Source: JAMZMI01 sp963848175
GTDB taxonomy: Bacteria > Bacteroidota > Bacteroidia > Cytophagales > Cyclobacteriaceae
DNA length: 64,000 nt
Reading direction: 5' to 3'
Assembly (NCBI GenBank): GCA_963848175.1
Contig: CAWKCO010000012.1
Coordinates: 372,001 to 436,000, forward strand
Shown here: positions 44,730 to 53,817 of the stretch, piece after piece
Layout of the letters: every line of letters begins with the position of its first letter
How positions within the stretch are numbered: the stretch's first letter is position 1
Made by a program: the position numbers and the translations under genes
Notes under the pieces: model-generated
Database searches by the model: none
The model's input: only the letters and a program-made list of their open reading frames with translations
Told to the model about the DNA's origin: nothing

Positions 44730-45320
44730 ATGGGTTGTCTTAGACTATCATACAGATCAGAAGAAAGTAATCTGAGCGTAAGCACAGAAGAAAAAACGTA
44801 TGCTCTAAACTGGGAAGTATGGATTGCTGGAAACAGTGAAAAAGAGACCAAAGGGGTAGAAGTTCAAACAAACGGGGGGAGTGATAATGTTTTGGATAAA
44901 GTTTTAGACTATCTACCAGGAGATCGAGATGTAGGTTCTGAATTTAGAGTTATTGGAGGAGCTATTGTTGCTGCAAATGGAAAGAAGTTTGCTGGAGCTA
45001 CAGTAAACCTTGTTTCTTCGATTAATTATGAGGCTACTTGGGAGAGAGGAAAAGAGAAGGTATCAGGAAGAAATACTGGCTTGATGCAAAATTTTGCTAT
45101 TTCACCTGGTGCTTGGGGAATAGAGTATAAAAATATTTGGGATGAGAATTCAACAGACGATAATTATGAAATCTCAATAGGTGTTGGACCTTTTGTTTTC
45201 AAACTTAATTGGGGGACTGATGGAACTAGCTTCTTTTATGGTGGAAGTTTAGGAGGAACTGTTGGTGGTGGAATTGGAATTGATGCTGAGACATGGCATG
45301 GTAACAGAATTACATGGTAA
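44730..45320 (+). CDS. Orphan toxin: MGCLRL leader plus tip A1
   Basis: 196 residues. Residues 1-~52 are the leader (MGCLRLSYRSEES, NWEVWIAGN, QTNGGSDN), shared with the gene at 54934 and, as I recall, typical of RHS-derived C-terminal fragments in Bacteroidetes. The rest is a different, Gly-rich tip (GGAIVAANGKKFAGATVN, then FFYGGSLGGTVGGGIGI). No signal peptide and no known enzyme motif. A membrane protein gene starts 4 nt downstream and is the immunity candidate. Likely a displaced RHS toxin tip. Confidence 0.65.
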   Translation: MGCLRLSYRSEESNLSVSTEEKTYALNWEVWIAGNSEKETKGVEVQTNGGSDNVLDKVLDYLPGDRDVGSEFRVIGGAIVAANGKKFAGATVNLVSSINYEATWERGKEKVSGRNTGLMQNFAISPGAWGIEYKNIWDENSTDDNYEISIGVGPFVFKLNWGTDGTSFFYGGSLGGTVGGGIGIDAETWHGNRITW

Positions 45321-45324
45321 GCTT

Positions 45325-45897
45325 ATGAGGTATTTGATATTATTTTCTATTTCATTAATGGGAATACTCAATGTTCTATTTATATCGAAAGAACTCCCTT
45401 TATTAGTTTTTGAGACAAGCTTGTGGTTTTTTCTTGTTTTAATTTTTTTGTCTGTTGGGTCATACTTTTATGGTAAGGTTAGACATTTTAAAGAAATGGA
45501 AACTAAAGGGTGGCATCTTTTGACGGACAGGTGGACTTCCTTATCTCGATTAGCTTTTACCCTTTTTTTTGGAGTCTTTATGTGTTTAAATACAATAGGA
45601 TTTTATGAGCCAAAATTTTGGGGAGCTAGTATTTTTATGTTGATAGCAATTTTGTTGCCAAGCTACTTTATTCATTTTCAGCTTAAAACAATTTTCTTTA
45701 TTGAAGATCAGGTATGTATTGAATCTGAGTTAGTGACAGAATTAGTGGATATAGACAGAGTGATCTCAGTTAGAAAGCTATTATTTAGTTGGTTCTTGAT
45801 TAAAGTGAAAGGAAATAAGGGAAGTAAGAGGTCAATTGCGAAAATTGTAAACACCAACAGTTTACGTCTTTTTAAGGAACATTGCTCTAGTCTATAG
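45325..45897 (+). CDS. Four-helix membrane protein, candidate immunity to tip A1
   Basis: 190 residues from ATG 45325; an earlier in-frame ATG overlaps the toxin gene and is less likely. Four hydrophobic segments (YLILFSISLMGILNVLFI, LWFFLVLIFLSVGSYFY, LAFTLFFGVFMCLNTIGF, ASIFMLIAILLPSYFIHF) precede a cytoplasmic beta domain (IEDQVCIESELV, ISVRKLLFSWFLIKV) that resembles PH-like membrane domains. Its position 4 nt after the toxin suggests immunity at the inner membrane. It is followed by REP-like hairpins. Confidence 0.55.
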   Translation: MRYLILFSISLMGILNVLFISKELPLLVFETSLWFFLVLIFLSVGSYFYGKVRHFKEMETKGWHLLTDRWTSLSRLAFTLFFGVFMCLNTIGFYEPKFWGASIFMLIAILLPSYFIHFQLKTIFFIEDQVCIESELVTELVDIDRVISVRKLLFSWFLIKVKGNKGSKRSIAKIVNTNSLRLFKEHCSSL

Positions 45898-46091
45898 TTA
45901 AGTGAATTAGAAAGCGTCTCATGCTGGCGCGCGTTTAGCGATTTTCGGCGTAACGCGCGACTGTATTTGTAGCAGTATTCATCAGTCGCTTGGCTGTGCC
46001 GAATATGAGATAAGGTTTTTAGATCAAATAAAGAAATGTAAGCCTCTGAGAGATCAGTGGCCCTCGCACTCGCTTGGCTGTGCCGAGTGAG
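45898..46091 (+). repeat. Hairpin-rich REP-like spacer
   Basis: CGCGCGTT (45928-45935) pairs with AACGCGCG (45952-45959). Two further hairpins of the form TTGGC-TGT-GCC occur near 45993 and 46074, the last flanked by CACTCG/CGAGTG. GCCTCTGAGAGATCAG near 46040 resembles the terminator at 37966. The right edge truncates the toxin fragment that follows. Confidence 0.55.
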
Positions 46092-46305
46092 TCTGGTCGC
46101 GTTCATATGACTAGAATTAGTGAAACTGAATTTTCCATTAAGATGAATGAGTTCGATTTTATTCCTCTTATTGATTTTAATGGCAGTCTGGGAAGAAACG
46201 TAGGAAATGTCACAGGTTGGCTCCTTACAGGATCAGCTATAGTTCCTTTTTTTTGGAGGTCCCTTTGATGTTATTTTTGATGGAAAAGTTAAAATTCCAA
46301 AATAA
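46092..46305 (+). pseudogene. Toxin tip fragment A2 (leaderless, frameshifted)
   Basis: The open frame begins directly at the REP edge: SGRVHMTRISETEFSIKMNE...GWLLTGSAIVPFF. One base off in the T-run near 46250 moves the natural end, GGPFDVIFDGKVKIPK, into another frame, stopping at 46303-46305. It has neither leader nor start and looks like the last 70 residues of a toxin tip. A lipoprotein gene begins 5 nt later, keeping the tip-immunity order. Confidence 0.6.
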
Positions 46306-46310
46306 GGATC

Positions 46311-46793
46311 ATGAAAAAAAATAGTATTTTGCTAATTTCAGCAATGATTGTATTTGCAAGTTGTGAGAGGTTTCCGAGTGTTGGAGATGGATATAAACAG
46401 CAATTGGGGGCAAACGGGTATCGCATATTGACTGATACCCTTAATACCATTATTATATCTGGACATATTCTTGAATCAGCATCCAATGATACTTTCATAT
46501 TGGTCTATCAAAAACCTGTTTATAAAATTTGTGAATGTAATTATGAGTGTTTCATGACTATGGATAGTTATGACAAACAGTCTTACAAGAGGTGCAAGGA
46601 AGCATTCAAGGAAAGTGTACTTCGTCAGTACTGGATAATCAATAAGCTTCAAGAGTCAATTTTTGATAGTCATACAAAGACTCGATCAAATGTTTATGGT
46701 CCTTATTCCTATGATGATTATTTGAAGAAGAAAGTTGAATTGGGAGTTCTTGAAAATTTAAATCTGGTCATAGAAGATAAATTAGTTGATTAG
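46311..46793 (+). CDS. Lipoprotein, candidate immunity to tip A2
   Basis: 160 residues. Lipobox FASCER with the lipidated Cys at 18 (SILLISAMIVFASC). A Cys-rich loop (ICECNYECFMTM) and a helical C-terminal part follow. No family recognised with certainty. It starts 5 nt after the A2 toxin fragment. A lipoprotein inhibitor fits a toxin acting in the periplasm. Unlike the toxin fragment, this gene is intact, as expected if immunity is retained after the toxin decays. Confidence 0.6.
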   Translation: MKKNSILLISAMIVFASCERFPSVGDGYKQQLGANGYRILTDTLNTIIISGHILESASNDTFILVYQKPVYKICECNYECFMTMDSYDKQSYKRCKEAFKESVLRQYWIINKLQESIFDSHTKTRSNVYGPYSYDDYLKKKVELGVLENLNLVIEDKLVD

Positions 46794-46823
46794 GTTATGA
46801 TGATATGGTGAAAGTAGGTATGA

Positions 46824-47342
46824 GGAGAATGCTGTAATCAATCAAATGGGGGTGGTGATGAAAATAGTAGATCCCTTCAATTTATTTCATTTAATATTGG
46901 GTTAAGCGGTAATCTTAGTTTCTTATCAGGATCTTATTCTGGAGGGTTGGTGTTTTCAGATGCTTCAGTCGGTTTTAAAGTTACAACTGGGGCGGGATTA
47001 AAGAACACTACTAAATCAGGAGTAAAGCTAAAATTTAACGTTGGCCTACACTATGGGGATGACGGATTGGCTAACGGGTATAAATCTTGGCAGGCATTTT
47101 CCGTGATAGGTAGGGAGTTTGGTTTGGGGGGAACAGGTTTATTTAACGAGGTAAAATCCACAAATAGTAGTACTGCGTATAACTATGGTATTTCACTAGG
47201 GTTAAGTCCAAGCATTGGAGTTGGGAGTCCTTCAATTTCAGGTGGTACGCAATTTAATGGAGTTTCTGATGTAACACCATATTCTGATTTCACAAATTGG
47301 GGGCTATGGATTCATAGGTTTCAAAGGATTTTGAGGGAGTAA
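46824..47342 (+). pseudogene. Toxin tip fragment A3 (leaderless)
   Basis: After a TGA at 46821 the frame reads GECCNQSNGGGDENSRSLQFISFNIG and continues open to 47342. ECxNQxNGGG corresponds to the end of the MGCLRL leader (KECEDQQSGGS at 54934, QTNGGSDN at 44730), so this tip has been cut or joined at the leader boundary. The rest is a Gly/Ser-rich beta protein (GYSGG-like, VGFKVTTGAGL, GISLGLSPSIGVGS). A TTG at 46947 could start a shorter product. The immunity gene overlaps its stop. Confidence 0.6.
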
Positions 47343-47827
47343 TGGATACAGTTCGCATTTCAGAATTCAAGAAGATAATCAAGGTAAATGATTCCATTCT
47401 TTTCGTGAATGGGAAAAGTACTTCATCTATAGTGCTAGGAGTGGTAGGAGTAACTGTTTTTTATTTGATTTTGATTTTAAACTCGCAATACTTTATTGCA
47501 AATATCATAGCAATCGCATTCGTTATTTTCTTTATTCAAAATGTCTGTATCTATAACGAAACCAGTATTGATATTGAGAAATTAAATTTTATCTGGAAAA
47601 AAAAGGTGTTTAACATTTCGATCAGAACTAAGACTGGTGAATTGTCAGAGAATCCTTATTTTCTGATAAATCAAGAGACTATATCCGATTCGGGAAATGT
47701 ATTTGTGTTAAATATGCTTTATAAAAATATGAGATTGAGAGTTTTTGATATGGATAATGAAAAAGGCCTAAAGAAGGTACTTAGCTTTCTATCCTCTAAT
47801 GATATTTCATATGAGGATCATATCTAG
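47342..47827 (+). CDS. Two-helix membrane protein, candidate immunity to tip A3
   Basis: 161 residues; the ATG overlaps the stop of the toxin fragment (TAATG). Two transmembrane helices (SIVLGVVGVTVFYLILIL and FIANIIAIAFVIFFIQNV) are followed by a cytoplasmic domain (INQETISDSGNVFVLNML) of PH-like appearance. It matches the design of the A1 immunity candidate (membrane helices plus beta domain). Intact. Confidence 0.55.
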   Translation: MDTVRISEFKKIIKVNDSILFVNGKSTSSIVLGVVGVTVFYLILILNSQYFIANIIAIAFVIFFIQNVCIYNETSIDIEKLNFIWKKKVFNISIRTKTGELSENPYFLINQETISDSGNVFVLNMLYKNMRLRVFDMDNEKGLKKVLSFLSSNDISYEDHI

Positions 47828-47839
47828 ATAGTACTTTTG

Positions 47840-48268
47840 TTATATCGCTCTGGTTTTATCAACTTCAAACGCTTGGAAAATAAATGTTCTAGTTTTATTC
47901 TTCTCAATTAAAGAAGGAGATTCCTCATTAGTAATAAACTCGACATGAAATTCATTAAAATCAGATTCATTTTCTATTGAATTGATAACTATTTGAATTG
48001 CTTCTTTACCTAGTTCTCTCAGAGAGCTTTCGTCTTCAGGTAAGTTGTTTCCATTTATTAATTGTACAAGTAATATATTTTGGGTTTTCCCATCAAAAGA
48101 CGAAGCAGACCATTGTATATCTGCATCTTTGAAATTAGCTAGCACCTTAATGTCTCCAATTACTTCATCAGAGCTTCTTTGAAATTCTGGTGTCTTTAGT
48201 TCAGGAAATGTGCAACTGTATAGTAAGAAAAAAATAAGTAGTAATGTTGTATGTTTTTTCATAGTCAT
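47840..48268 (-). CDS. Lipoprotein of unknown function, downstream of XRE relic (copy B)
   Basis: About 142 residues from ATG 48268 or, better for the signal peptide, 140 from 48262 (KKHTTLLLIFFLLYSC, lipidated Cys). A small domain follows (VLANFKDADIQWSASSFDG, then TRTFIFQAFEV). It occupies the slot of the membrane protein at 37990 in copy A but is unrelated in sequence. It is convergent with the A3 immunity gene (12 nt apart). Confidence 0.6.
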   Translation of the reverse strand: MTMKKHTTLLLIFFLLYSCTFPELKTPEFQRSSDEVIGDIKVLANFKDADIQWSASSFDGKTQNILLVQLINGNNLPEDESSLRELGKEAIQIVINSIENESDFNEFHVEFITNEESPSLIEKNKTRTFIFQAFEVDKTRAI

Positions 48269-48269
48269 T

Positions 48270-48604
48270 TTACTTATAAGCCAATTTAGTTTTAGCATCT
48301 CTCAGAAAAGCATCCATTAAAGCGAAAAGATGGTTTTTATCATCAGAGCTAAGAATCTCAATATCCTTAATCCTTTTAACCGTCTGCTTGTCAAAAGTAG
48401 CAGAGGCCGTTTCATCGACTAGATAATCTAAAGTAACATCAAATACATCAGCAATCTTCTTGGCAGTGTCAACAGAGGGCATTGCTTCATTACGTTCATA
48501 CTTGCCAATGGCTTCACGAGAAGCACTAATGCTTTTAGCTAGGTCGGTTTGCGAAATTCCTTTGGCTTTCGCAGGTGTGCTATTCTGTCGCCAATTTTAG
48601 TCAT
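48270..48604 (-). pseudogene. XRE regulator of mobile element copy B, frameshifted
   Basis: Nearly the same as the copy A regulator, but one base is missing within the run corresponding to CCTTTTGTCTTTC (copy B: CCTTTGGCTTTC, near 48560). This breaks the frame in the first helix after MTKIGDRIAHLRK. An internal ATG at 48482 could give only the C-terminal 70 residues, without helix-turn-helix. Loss of this repressor could leave the copy B promoter derepressed. Confidence 0.75.
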
Positions 48605-48684
48605 GATTAAACCTTAAAATGTATGATATTACGATAAGAATCAAATTTACGGTATTTTAGTAAGTAAAAAAAGACGATAGTTGC

Positions 48685-48714
48685 TTGGGGGTAAGGGATG
48701 ATTTTATAGATTTG
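48685..48714 (+). promoter_or_regulatory. Promoter of the MPYDL-primase operon, copy B
   Basis: TTG (48685-48687), 19 nt, TAGATTTG (48707-48714): same boxes and spacing as in copy A. The upstream TACGGTA-type words are partly changed (ACGATAA, ACGGTAT). Confidence 0.7.
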
Positions 48715-48754
48715 TGTCTGATTATACACATTAAAAAAAACTAAAGTTTTTTCT

Positions 48755-49111
48755 ATGCCTTACGATCTAACACCTATCCAAGAATACTTGCGAAGTGAAT
48801 CACCGAAAGAAATAGCCACAGCCTTAGATGAAGCCATCTATGACATCATCTTGAATGCAGAAGAAAGTGGCACGACAGAAGGCATTAGCCAGCGGTATTA
48901 CACATTGCGCCAGCTACGAGATATCATCAAAAATCTAACCCCTGTAGTAGATGGAAATACAAGACATCAAACAACAACTCACCCTCGCCCAGGTGTTGGA
49001 TCATTACGGCCTAAAACCAGACAAACACCTACGGTTAAACTGCCCCTTCCATCCAGACAAGAAACCCAGTCTGCAGGTGTACTACAAAACCCAAAGCTGC
49101 TACTGCTTTAG
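48755..49111 (+). CDS. Small MPYDL protein, copy B, with run-on C-terminus
   Basis: The first 69 residues match copy A exactly in the region read. The stop used in copy A (TAA at 39337) is lost by substitutions and the frame runs on into the primase gene, adding about 48 meaningless residues (from NTRHQTTTHPRP). It therefore overlaps the primase relic by about 160 nt. May still be functional if the tail is tolerated. Confidence 0.5.
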   Translation: MPYDLTPIQEYLRSESPKEIATALDEAIYDIILNAEESGTTEGISQRYYTLRQLRDIIKNLTPVVDGNTRHQTTTHPRPGVGSLRPKTRQTPTVKLPLPSRQETQSAGVLQNPKLLLL

Positions 49112-51677
49112 CTCGAACTGTCCAACGAATGGTAAGAGTCTGGATGTGATAGATTTTATCGTAAAGATGGACAAGGCAATAAACACGAAGCAATCAAGAA
49201 AGCAGAATCACTGATTAGTGGTGACGGCCACAGCCGGGTCGAACTGATCCAGAATCGCAGTACTTACCAAGATGTTCACCTACTTCAAGAACGGGCTGCA
49301 CAACAGCAAACCGTGACAAGATTATTTAACTACTCGATCATTCGATAGAGAGAAAATAGAGGTGGGTTACAACAGTGGCCAGTTCCACCACGGCAGTAGA
49401 AAAGATCAGGCACTGATCGAGAGTTGCCTGAAATATGGTCTACTATTCGACAGAGGCCAGACAGCAAAGACAGGAGAAAAAGCCTACAGCCCTTTTGGTA
49501 AGAGTTGCATTGTCTTTGCCCTGAAGAACCCAGCAGCATCAAGTGACCGGACTTTACTTTAGATCAACCATCCGACAACCGGAATAGCAGACACTTTTAC
49601 CTGAAGGACCGACAAGGACTTTACCCAAAATACCCCAAGAGCAGAAACCAAGAAACTGATCTTAACCGAAAGCATTATTGATGCAGCTACACTACTGCAA
49701 CCTGAAATAATAAAGAATATGAAGTGCTGGCACTCTACGGCACCAATGGACTAACAGAAGAACACACGGAGGCCGTGAGCCAATTAAAGGATCTGGAAGA
49801 GATCATACTGTTTTTTGATGGAGATGAAGCAGGAAACAAGGCAACAAGAAATACACGGGACAGAACTGCAACAGCTTAAACCTGAGGTTAAAATCAGCAA
49901 AGTAGCCACACCAGAAGGAGAAGATGTGAATAGTCTGCTAGATGGCCATGAGTCCGAAATACTGACTCAATTGATCAGCCAGCAGACAACCGCTTTTATT
50001 TTCAATTGAAAAAGAAAAGGAGGAACACTAAAGCAGAATCAACCAAAAGCCAACAATCCAATACCTAATACCCAACTCAGTACCGAGAACCCGGAGCGAA
50101 TCATCTACACCAATAATTGCCCGTCCGGCTCGGACCTGACGGCCACCATCTGGGGCGGAATAGAAAAGGAGAATCTAAGCAGACTCAAAATAAGCTTACA
50201 CATCAAAGCAGAGGAGAAAAGCTTTAGAGACGATGTGAATTTATACAGCCATGTAGCAGTAAAGAAGCTGATCCAGAACCTAAGTGAAACCCTCGAAATC
50301 AGTACCACACAAACAACCAACACAATCACGGATCTAACCGAGAAATTAGAGGCCTATAGAATGGAAGAAAGAGCCGCACAAGTGCGAGCCCTGAAACCCA
50401 AAGCTTATGAAATGTCAGAGAAAGAAATCCAAGCAGCACAGAAGTTTTTAGAGTCCCCAGAGCTAGTAAAAAACACCTTGTCCATGATCAGCCAGAGCGG
50501 ATTGATAGGCGAGCAAAAGAACGGATTACTTCTCTTTTTTCTGTACCTGTCTCGGTTCTTTGATGAGCCACTTCATGCCATCATCTTTGGAAGAAGCGGA
50601 AGCGGTAAAACCTACCTGCAGACCAAAGTGAGCGAATGCCTACCAGAAGAATCAGTAAGAACCATTACCAGCTTGACTGAGAACACACTCTACTACTCAA
50701 GCAGAGACTTTTGGAAAAACAAAGTGCTGATGATCGAGGATCTGGACGGAGTATACAATGCCTTCCTTCCATTAAGAGAGTTTATGAGTAAACAGAGCAT
50801 TACCAAACTGACGACAGACAAAGACGCCAAAGGAAACAACGTGCAAAAAGTGCTGACCGTAGAAGGTCCGATCTGTGTAAGTGGAGCAACAACGAAAGAA
50901 GGAATCTATGAAGACAATGCGAATAGGAGCTATTTACTGCACATCAATGAAGGAGCTGACCACATGGAAGAAGTCATGGACTATCAAAGGAAATTACAAG
51001 CTGGGTTAGTGAATGAAGAAAGCCAGAACATAGCCAAACAACTGCTCAAAAACACCCAAAGAATCCTACATCCAATCAAGGTGATCAATCCCTATGCAAC
51101 ACAGTTAAGAATCCCCGACAGTGTGTTCAAGAAACTGAGAACCAATATGCACTACCTGAGATTGATCGAGATAATCACCTTCTACCATCAGGAGCAGAGA
51201 GAGAAGAAACGAGATCCGCCAAAGGGCGGACAGGCAGCAGGAAAAGAATACATCCTTACTACACTGGAAGATATCAGTTGGGCGAATCGGTTGGTGAAGG
51301 AAAGTTTACTGAGAAAGAGTGATGAGCTGAGCGGAGAGCTGCGGCAGTTCCTGGAAATGCTCAAAAGCATGTATCCGAAAGACGAGAAAGGCAATGCAGT
51401 ATCCTTCTTTGCCAAAGATGTACGCAAAACCCTGAAACTCCATCCCATGAAAGTAGCCAGGCACTTGACTCAATTAGAACACCGGGGCTATCTGAAATGT
51501 ACTGGAGGCTACCGAAATACAGGCTATGAATATGAAGTGACCGACTGGGATGACTACAGCCAGTTGAAGAACGGAATAGATGTGTTAGACCAGATCCTCG
51601 AGAAGATCAGGGAAAGAGAAGAAAAAATGAATGGGAGTTTGGCACGGACTGGCATCACAACTGCTTCACAACCCTGA
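48951..51677 (+). pseudogene. Primase-ATPase of copy B, broken by several frameshifts in its first half
   Basis: The CHC2 finger is in frame from 48951 to about 49180. Then at least four frame changes occur (near 49190, 49300-49360, 49525-49700 and 49850-50030). From 50235 the remaining frame is open to 51677 and covers the ATPase and winged helix, including Walker A GRSGSGKTYLQ. This last part is almost base-identical to copy A, whereas the first half differs at many positions. A separate C-terminal ATPase could still be made from an ATG at 50235. Confidence 0.8.
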
Positions 51678-51767
51678 TGTGAAACTGGGAGTGTTGAAAG
51701 TCAACAAGTTATGGCTCGTATCACAGCTTCACACCTTTCACAGACCAAGAGCAAGACCCCCTAAAAA

Positions 51768-52731
51768 GTGAAAACAGTCATAGATATAGAAAACAGTTTT
51801 AAAAGGCTGTTAGAAGGCTATAAAGAGTGGTTGGGAATCATAGGCTATGCAGAAAGCAGCGTAAAGACTTTACCCAATCAATTAGAACCTTTTTTCTCTT
51901 CATCTGAAAAGAGAAAGAATCCAAAATCTAGAGTTAGTACCAAAGGAAGTAATCAGAAGCTACTACCAGCAATTAAAGCAACGCAAGAGCCAACAGACAG
52001 GAGAACTATTGAAAGGCTCAACACTCAATGGCCACATCCGAAACCTGAACCTGTTTGGCAATTACCTGGAAGAAACAGGGCAAGGCAGCCTGCAACTGGA
52101 TCTGAAATACGAACGGGTAGAACCAACAGAAAAAGAAGTGCTGAGCCTCTATGAAATAGACCAGCTCTACAATGCCTGTGAAGAAGGAATAAGCGGGCTG
52201 AGAGAACGGGCAATACTGAGTTTATACTACGGTTGTGGGCTGAGATGTAATGAAGGGATCAACCTGAATGTCAATGATATTTTACTGGACAAACAGCTGG
52301 TGCACATCAGAAAAGCGAAGAATAAAAGAGCTAGGTATGTACCGTTTGTAGAACAGCAGAAACAGGACTTTGAACTGTATTTACAACACTGCAGATCCTC
52401 GATAGTAGAAGCTGAGCAAAACGCCCTTCCTGACGGCAGGCATGCTTTTCTGGTCAATAATAAGGGCAAAAGAATAAGTAGCACAGCAGTATCAAAAGTA
52501 TTGAAGAGCTTGATTGAAAGGACAGGAAATGAAGAACTAAAGGAGAAGAAAACCTGCCCGTCCGGCAGGCGGGTCGGACTCCACACCTTACGGCACAGCA
52601 TCGCAACGCACTTGCTACAATCAGGAATGGGAATTGAGAATATCAGTCAGTTTTTAGGACACCAGCGGATCAGAAGTACACAGACGTATTTACACCTCAC
52701 ATATGAATTACAAGGACTATCTACAGACTAA
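51768..52731 (+). pseudogene. Tyrosine recombinase 1 of copy B, frameshifted
   Basis: The frame from GTG 51768 matches copy A up to about 51895. There the T-run differs (six T plus CTCTT against seven T plus CTT in copy A), one base more, which breaks the frame. The open frame from 52009 carries the complete catalytic domain (YYGCGLRCNEG, GLHTLRHSIATHLL, LGHQRIRSTQTYLHL). Two in-frame insertions relative to copy A carry short palindromes (~52426-52446 and ~52552-52575). Confidence 0.75.
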
Positions 52732-53584
52732 AATCAAACACCCCACAGGATTAGGAGATTATCTGGCTTATCAGAAGCATTTTATGAAGTGGCTGGAAGA
52801 TGAAAACCTAACAGTTGATACTTGTGAGTATGTAGATTTATTGAGTTACGTAAAGCAGTTGAGACAGAAAGAGAGAAGCACTCATACACTCAATTGCTAC
52901 GTCAGAGGTGTGAAATACTATTACCAATACTTACAGACAGAGAACCAAATCCACCACAATCCAGCCAGACGACTTTACATCAAAGGAGAGACTTACCAGT
53001 TACCAAGTGACTTACTCAGTAAGAAAGAACTGAATACTATTTATGTGGATTACAAAGCAGAAACGATAGTCCAAAAGAGAAACAAAACCCTACTTGGATT
53101 AGCGATCTATCAAGCAATGAGATTAGATGAAATAGAAGCGATAGAACCAGAAGACATAGACTTGCATAAGGGAATAGTTTACATCAAAAAAACAGGAAGA
53201 GCAGCGAGAAGAACACTAAAACTAGAAGCGCATCAAATACTACCACTACAAGAATATATCAAAGAGATCCTCCCACAGATCAGAGAAAAAGCAGCCCCGA
53301 TAGCTATCGGGGCAAACGAGAAATTAATTATGAGTACAGGCAGTAGTCCAGGAATAAAAGAACTAGTGTGTGACCTGAATAAAACCCTACGAAAGAAATA
53401 CTCCAGATACAAAAACCTAATGCATGTAAGAAGTTCGGTAATCGCTCTTTGGATAGAGCAGAAGAACATTATCGAGGTGCAGTACATGGCTGGCCATGTG
53501 AATATCAACAGCACGGAGAGATACAAGCGGGTGAGTATGCAAGACCTGAAAAAATCATTGGAACAATATCATCCGATGAAATGA
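52703..53584 (+). CDS. Tyrosine recombinase 2 of copy B
   Basis: 293 residues, intact. Same layout as copy A: TGLGDYLAYQKHFMKWLE, YQAMRLDEIEAIEP, LMHVRSSVIALW, AGHVNINSTERYKR and the end EQYHPMK. One in-frame insertion holds the perfect palindrome CCCCGATAGCTATCGGGG (53295-53312), coding PIAIGA. It starts inside recombinase 1 (29-nt overlap). It is followed directly by a TA operon, not by the spacer as in copy A. Confidence 0.83.
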   Translation: MNYKDYLQTKIKHPTGLGDYLAYQKHFMKWLEDENLTVDTCEYVDLLSYVKQLRQKERSTHTLNCYVRGVKYYYQYLQTENQIHHNPARRLYIKGETYQLPSDLLSKKELNTIYVDYKAETIVQKRNKTLLGLAIYQAMRLDEIEAIEPEDIDLHKGIVYIKKTGRAARRTLKLEAHQILPLQEYIKEILPQIREKAAPIAIGANEKLIMSTGSSPGIKELVCDLNKTLRKKYSRYKNLMHVRSSVIALWIEQKNIIEVQYMAGHVNINSTERYKRVSMQDLKKSLEQYHPMK

Positions 53585-53619
53585 GACAAAAAATGAATAG
53601 AAATCGTTATTTTGTAGAT

Positions 53620-53817
53620 ATGAACATTGAAGCAAGAAAATATCACTTAATAGAGCGTGTGATGCATTTTGATGAAAATGAGATCGATAAGATTGAAATG
53701 TTCCTGAGTAAAGAGTCAGAACTATCAGCGTCATTAGATCGAGCATTACAACAAGTGGAAGAAGGCAAGGTGACTCCACATAATGAAGTGAGAAAGAAAT
53801 ACGAGAAATGGCTTTAG
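53620..53817 (+). CDS. Antitoxin carried behind recombinase 2 of copy B
   Basis: 65 residues from ATG 53620 (MNIEARKYHLIERVM). Upstream in-frame ATGs at 53581 and 53593 precede the promoter-like ATAGAAATCGTTATTTTGTAG (53597-53617), so I prefer 53620. A helical N-terminus and the tail EEGKVTPHNEVRKKYEKWL are typical of short Bacteroidetes antitoxins that precede ParE/RelE toxins. It overlaps the toxin gene by 10 nt. Confidence 0.75.
   Translation: MNIEARKYHLIERVMHFDENEIDKIEMFLSKESELSASLDRALQQVEEGKVTPHNEVRKKYEKWL

Noticed and set aside
44084..44851. Several overlapping open frames on both strands in spacer A (also 54119-54931 in spacer B)
   Set aside because: Reading frames are not conserved between the two spacers, while short DNA blocks and hairpins are, so the conservation is structural, not coding.
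49180..50030. Programmed frameshifting in the copy B primase
   Set aside because: Several independent indels at non-slippery positions and many substitutions point to decay; copy A is open throughout.
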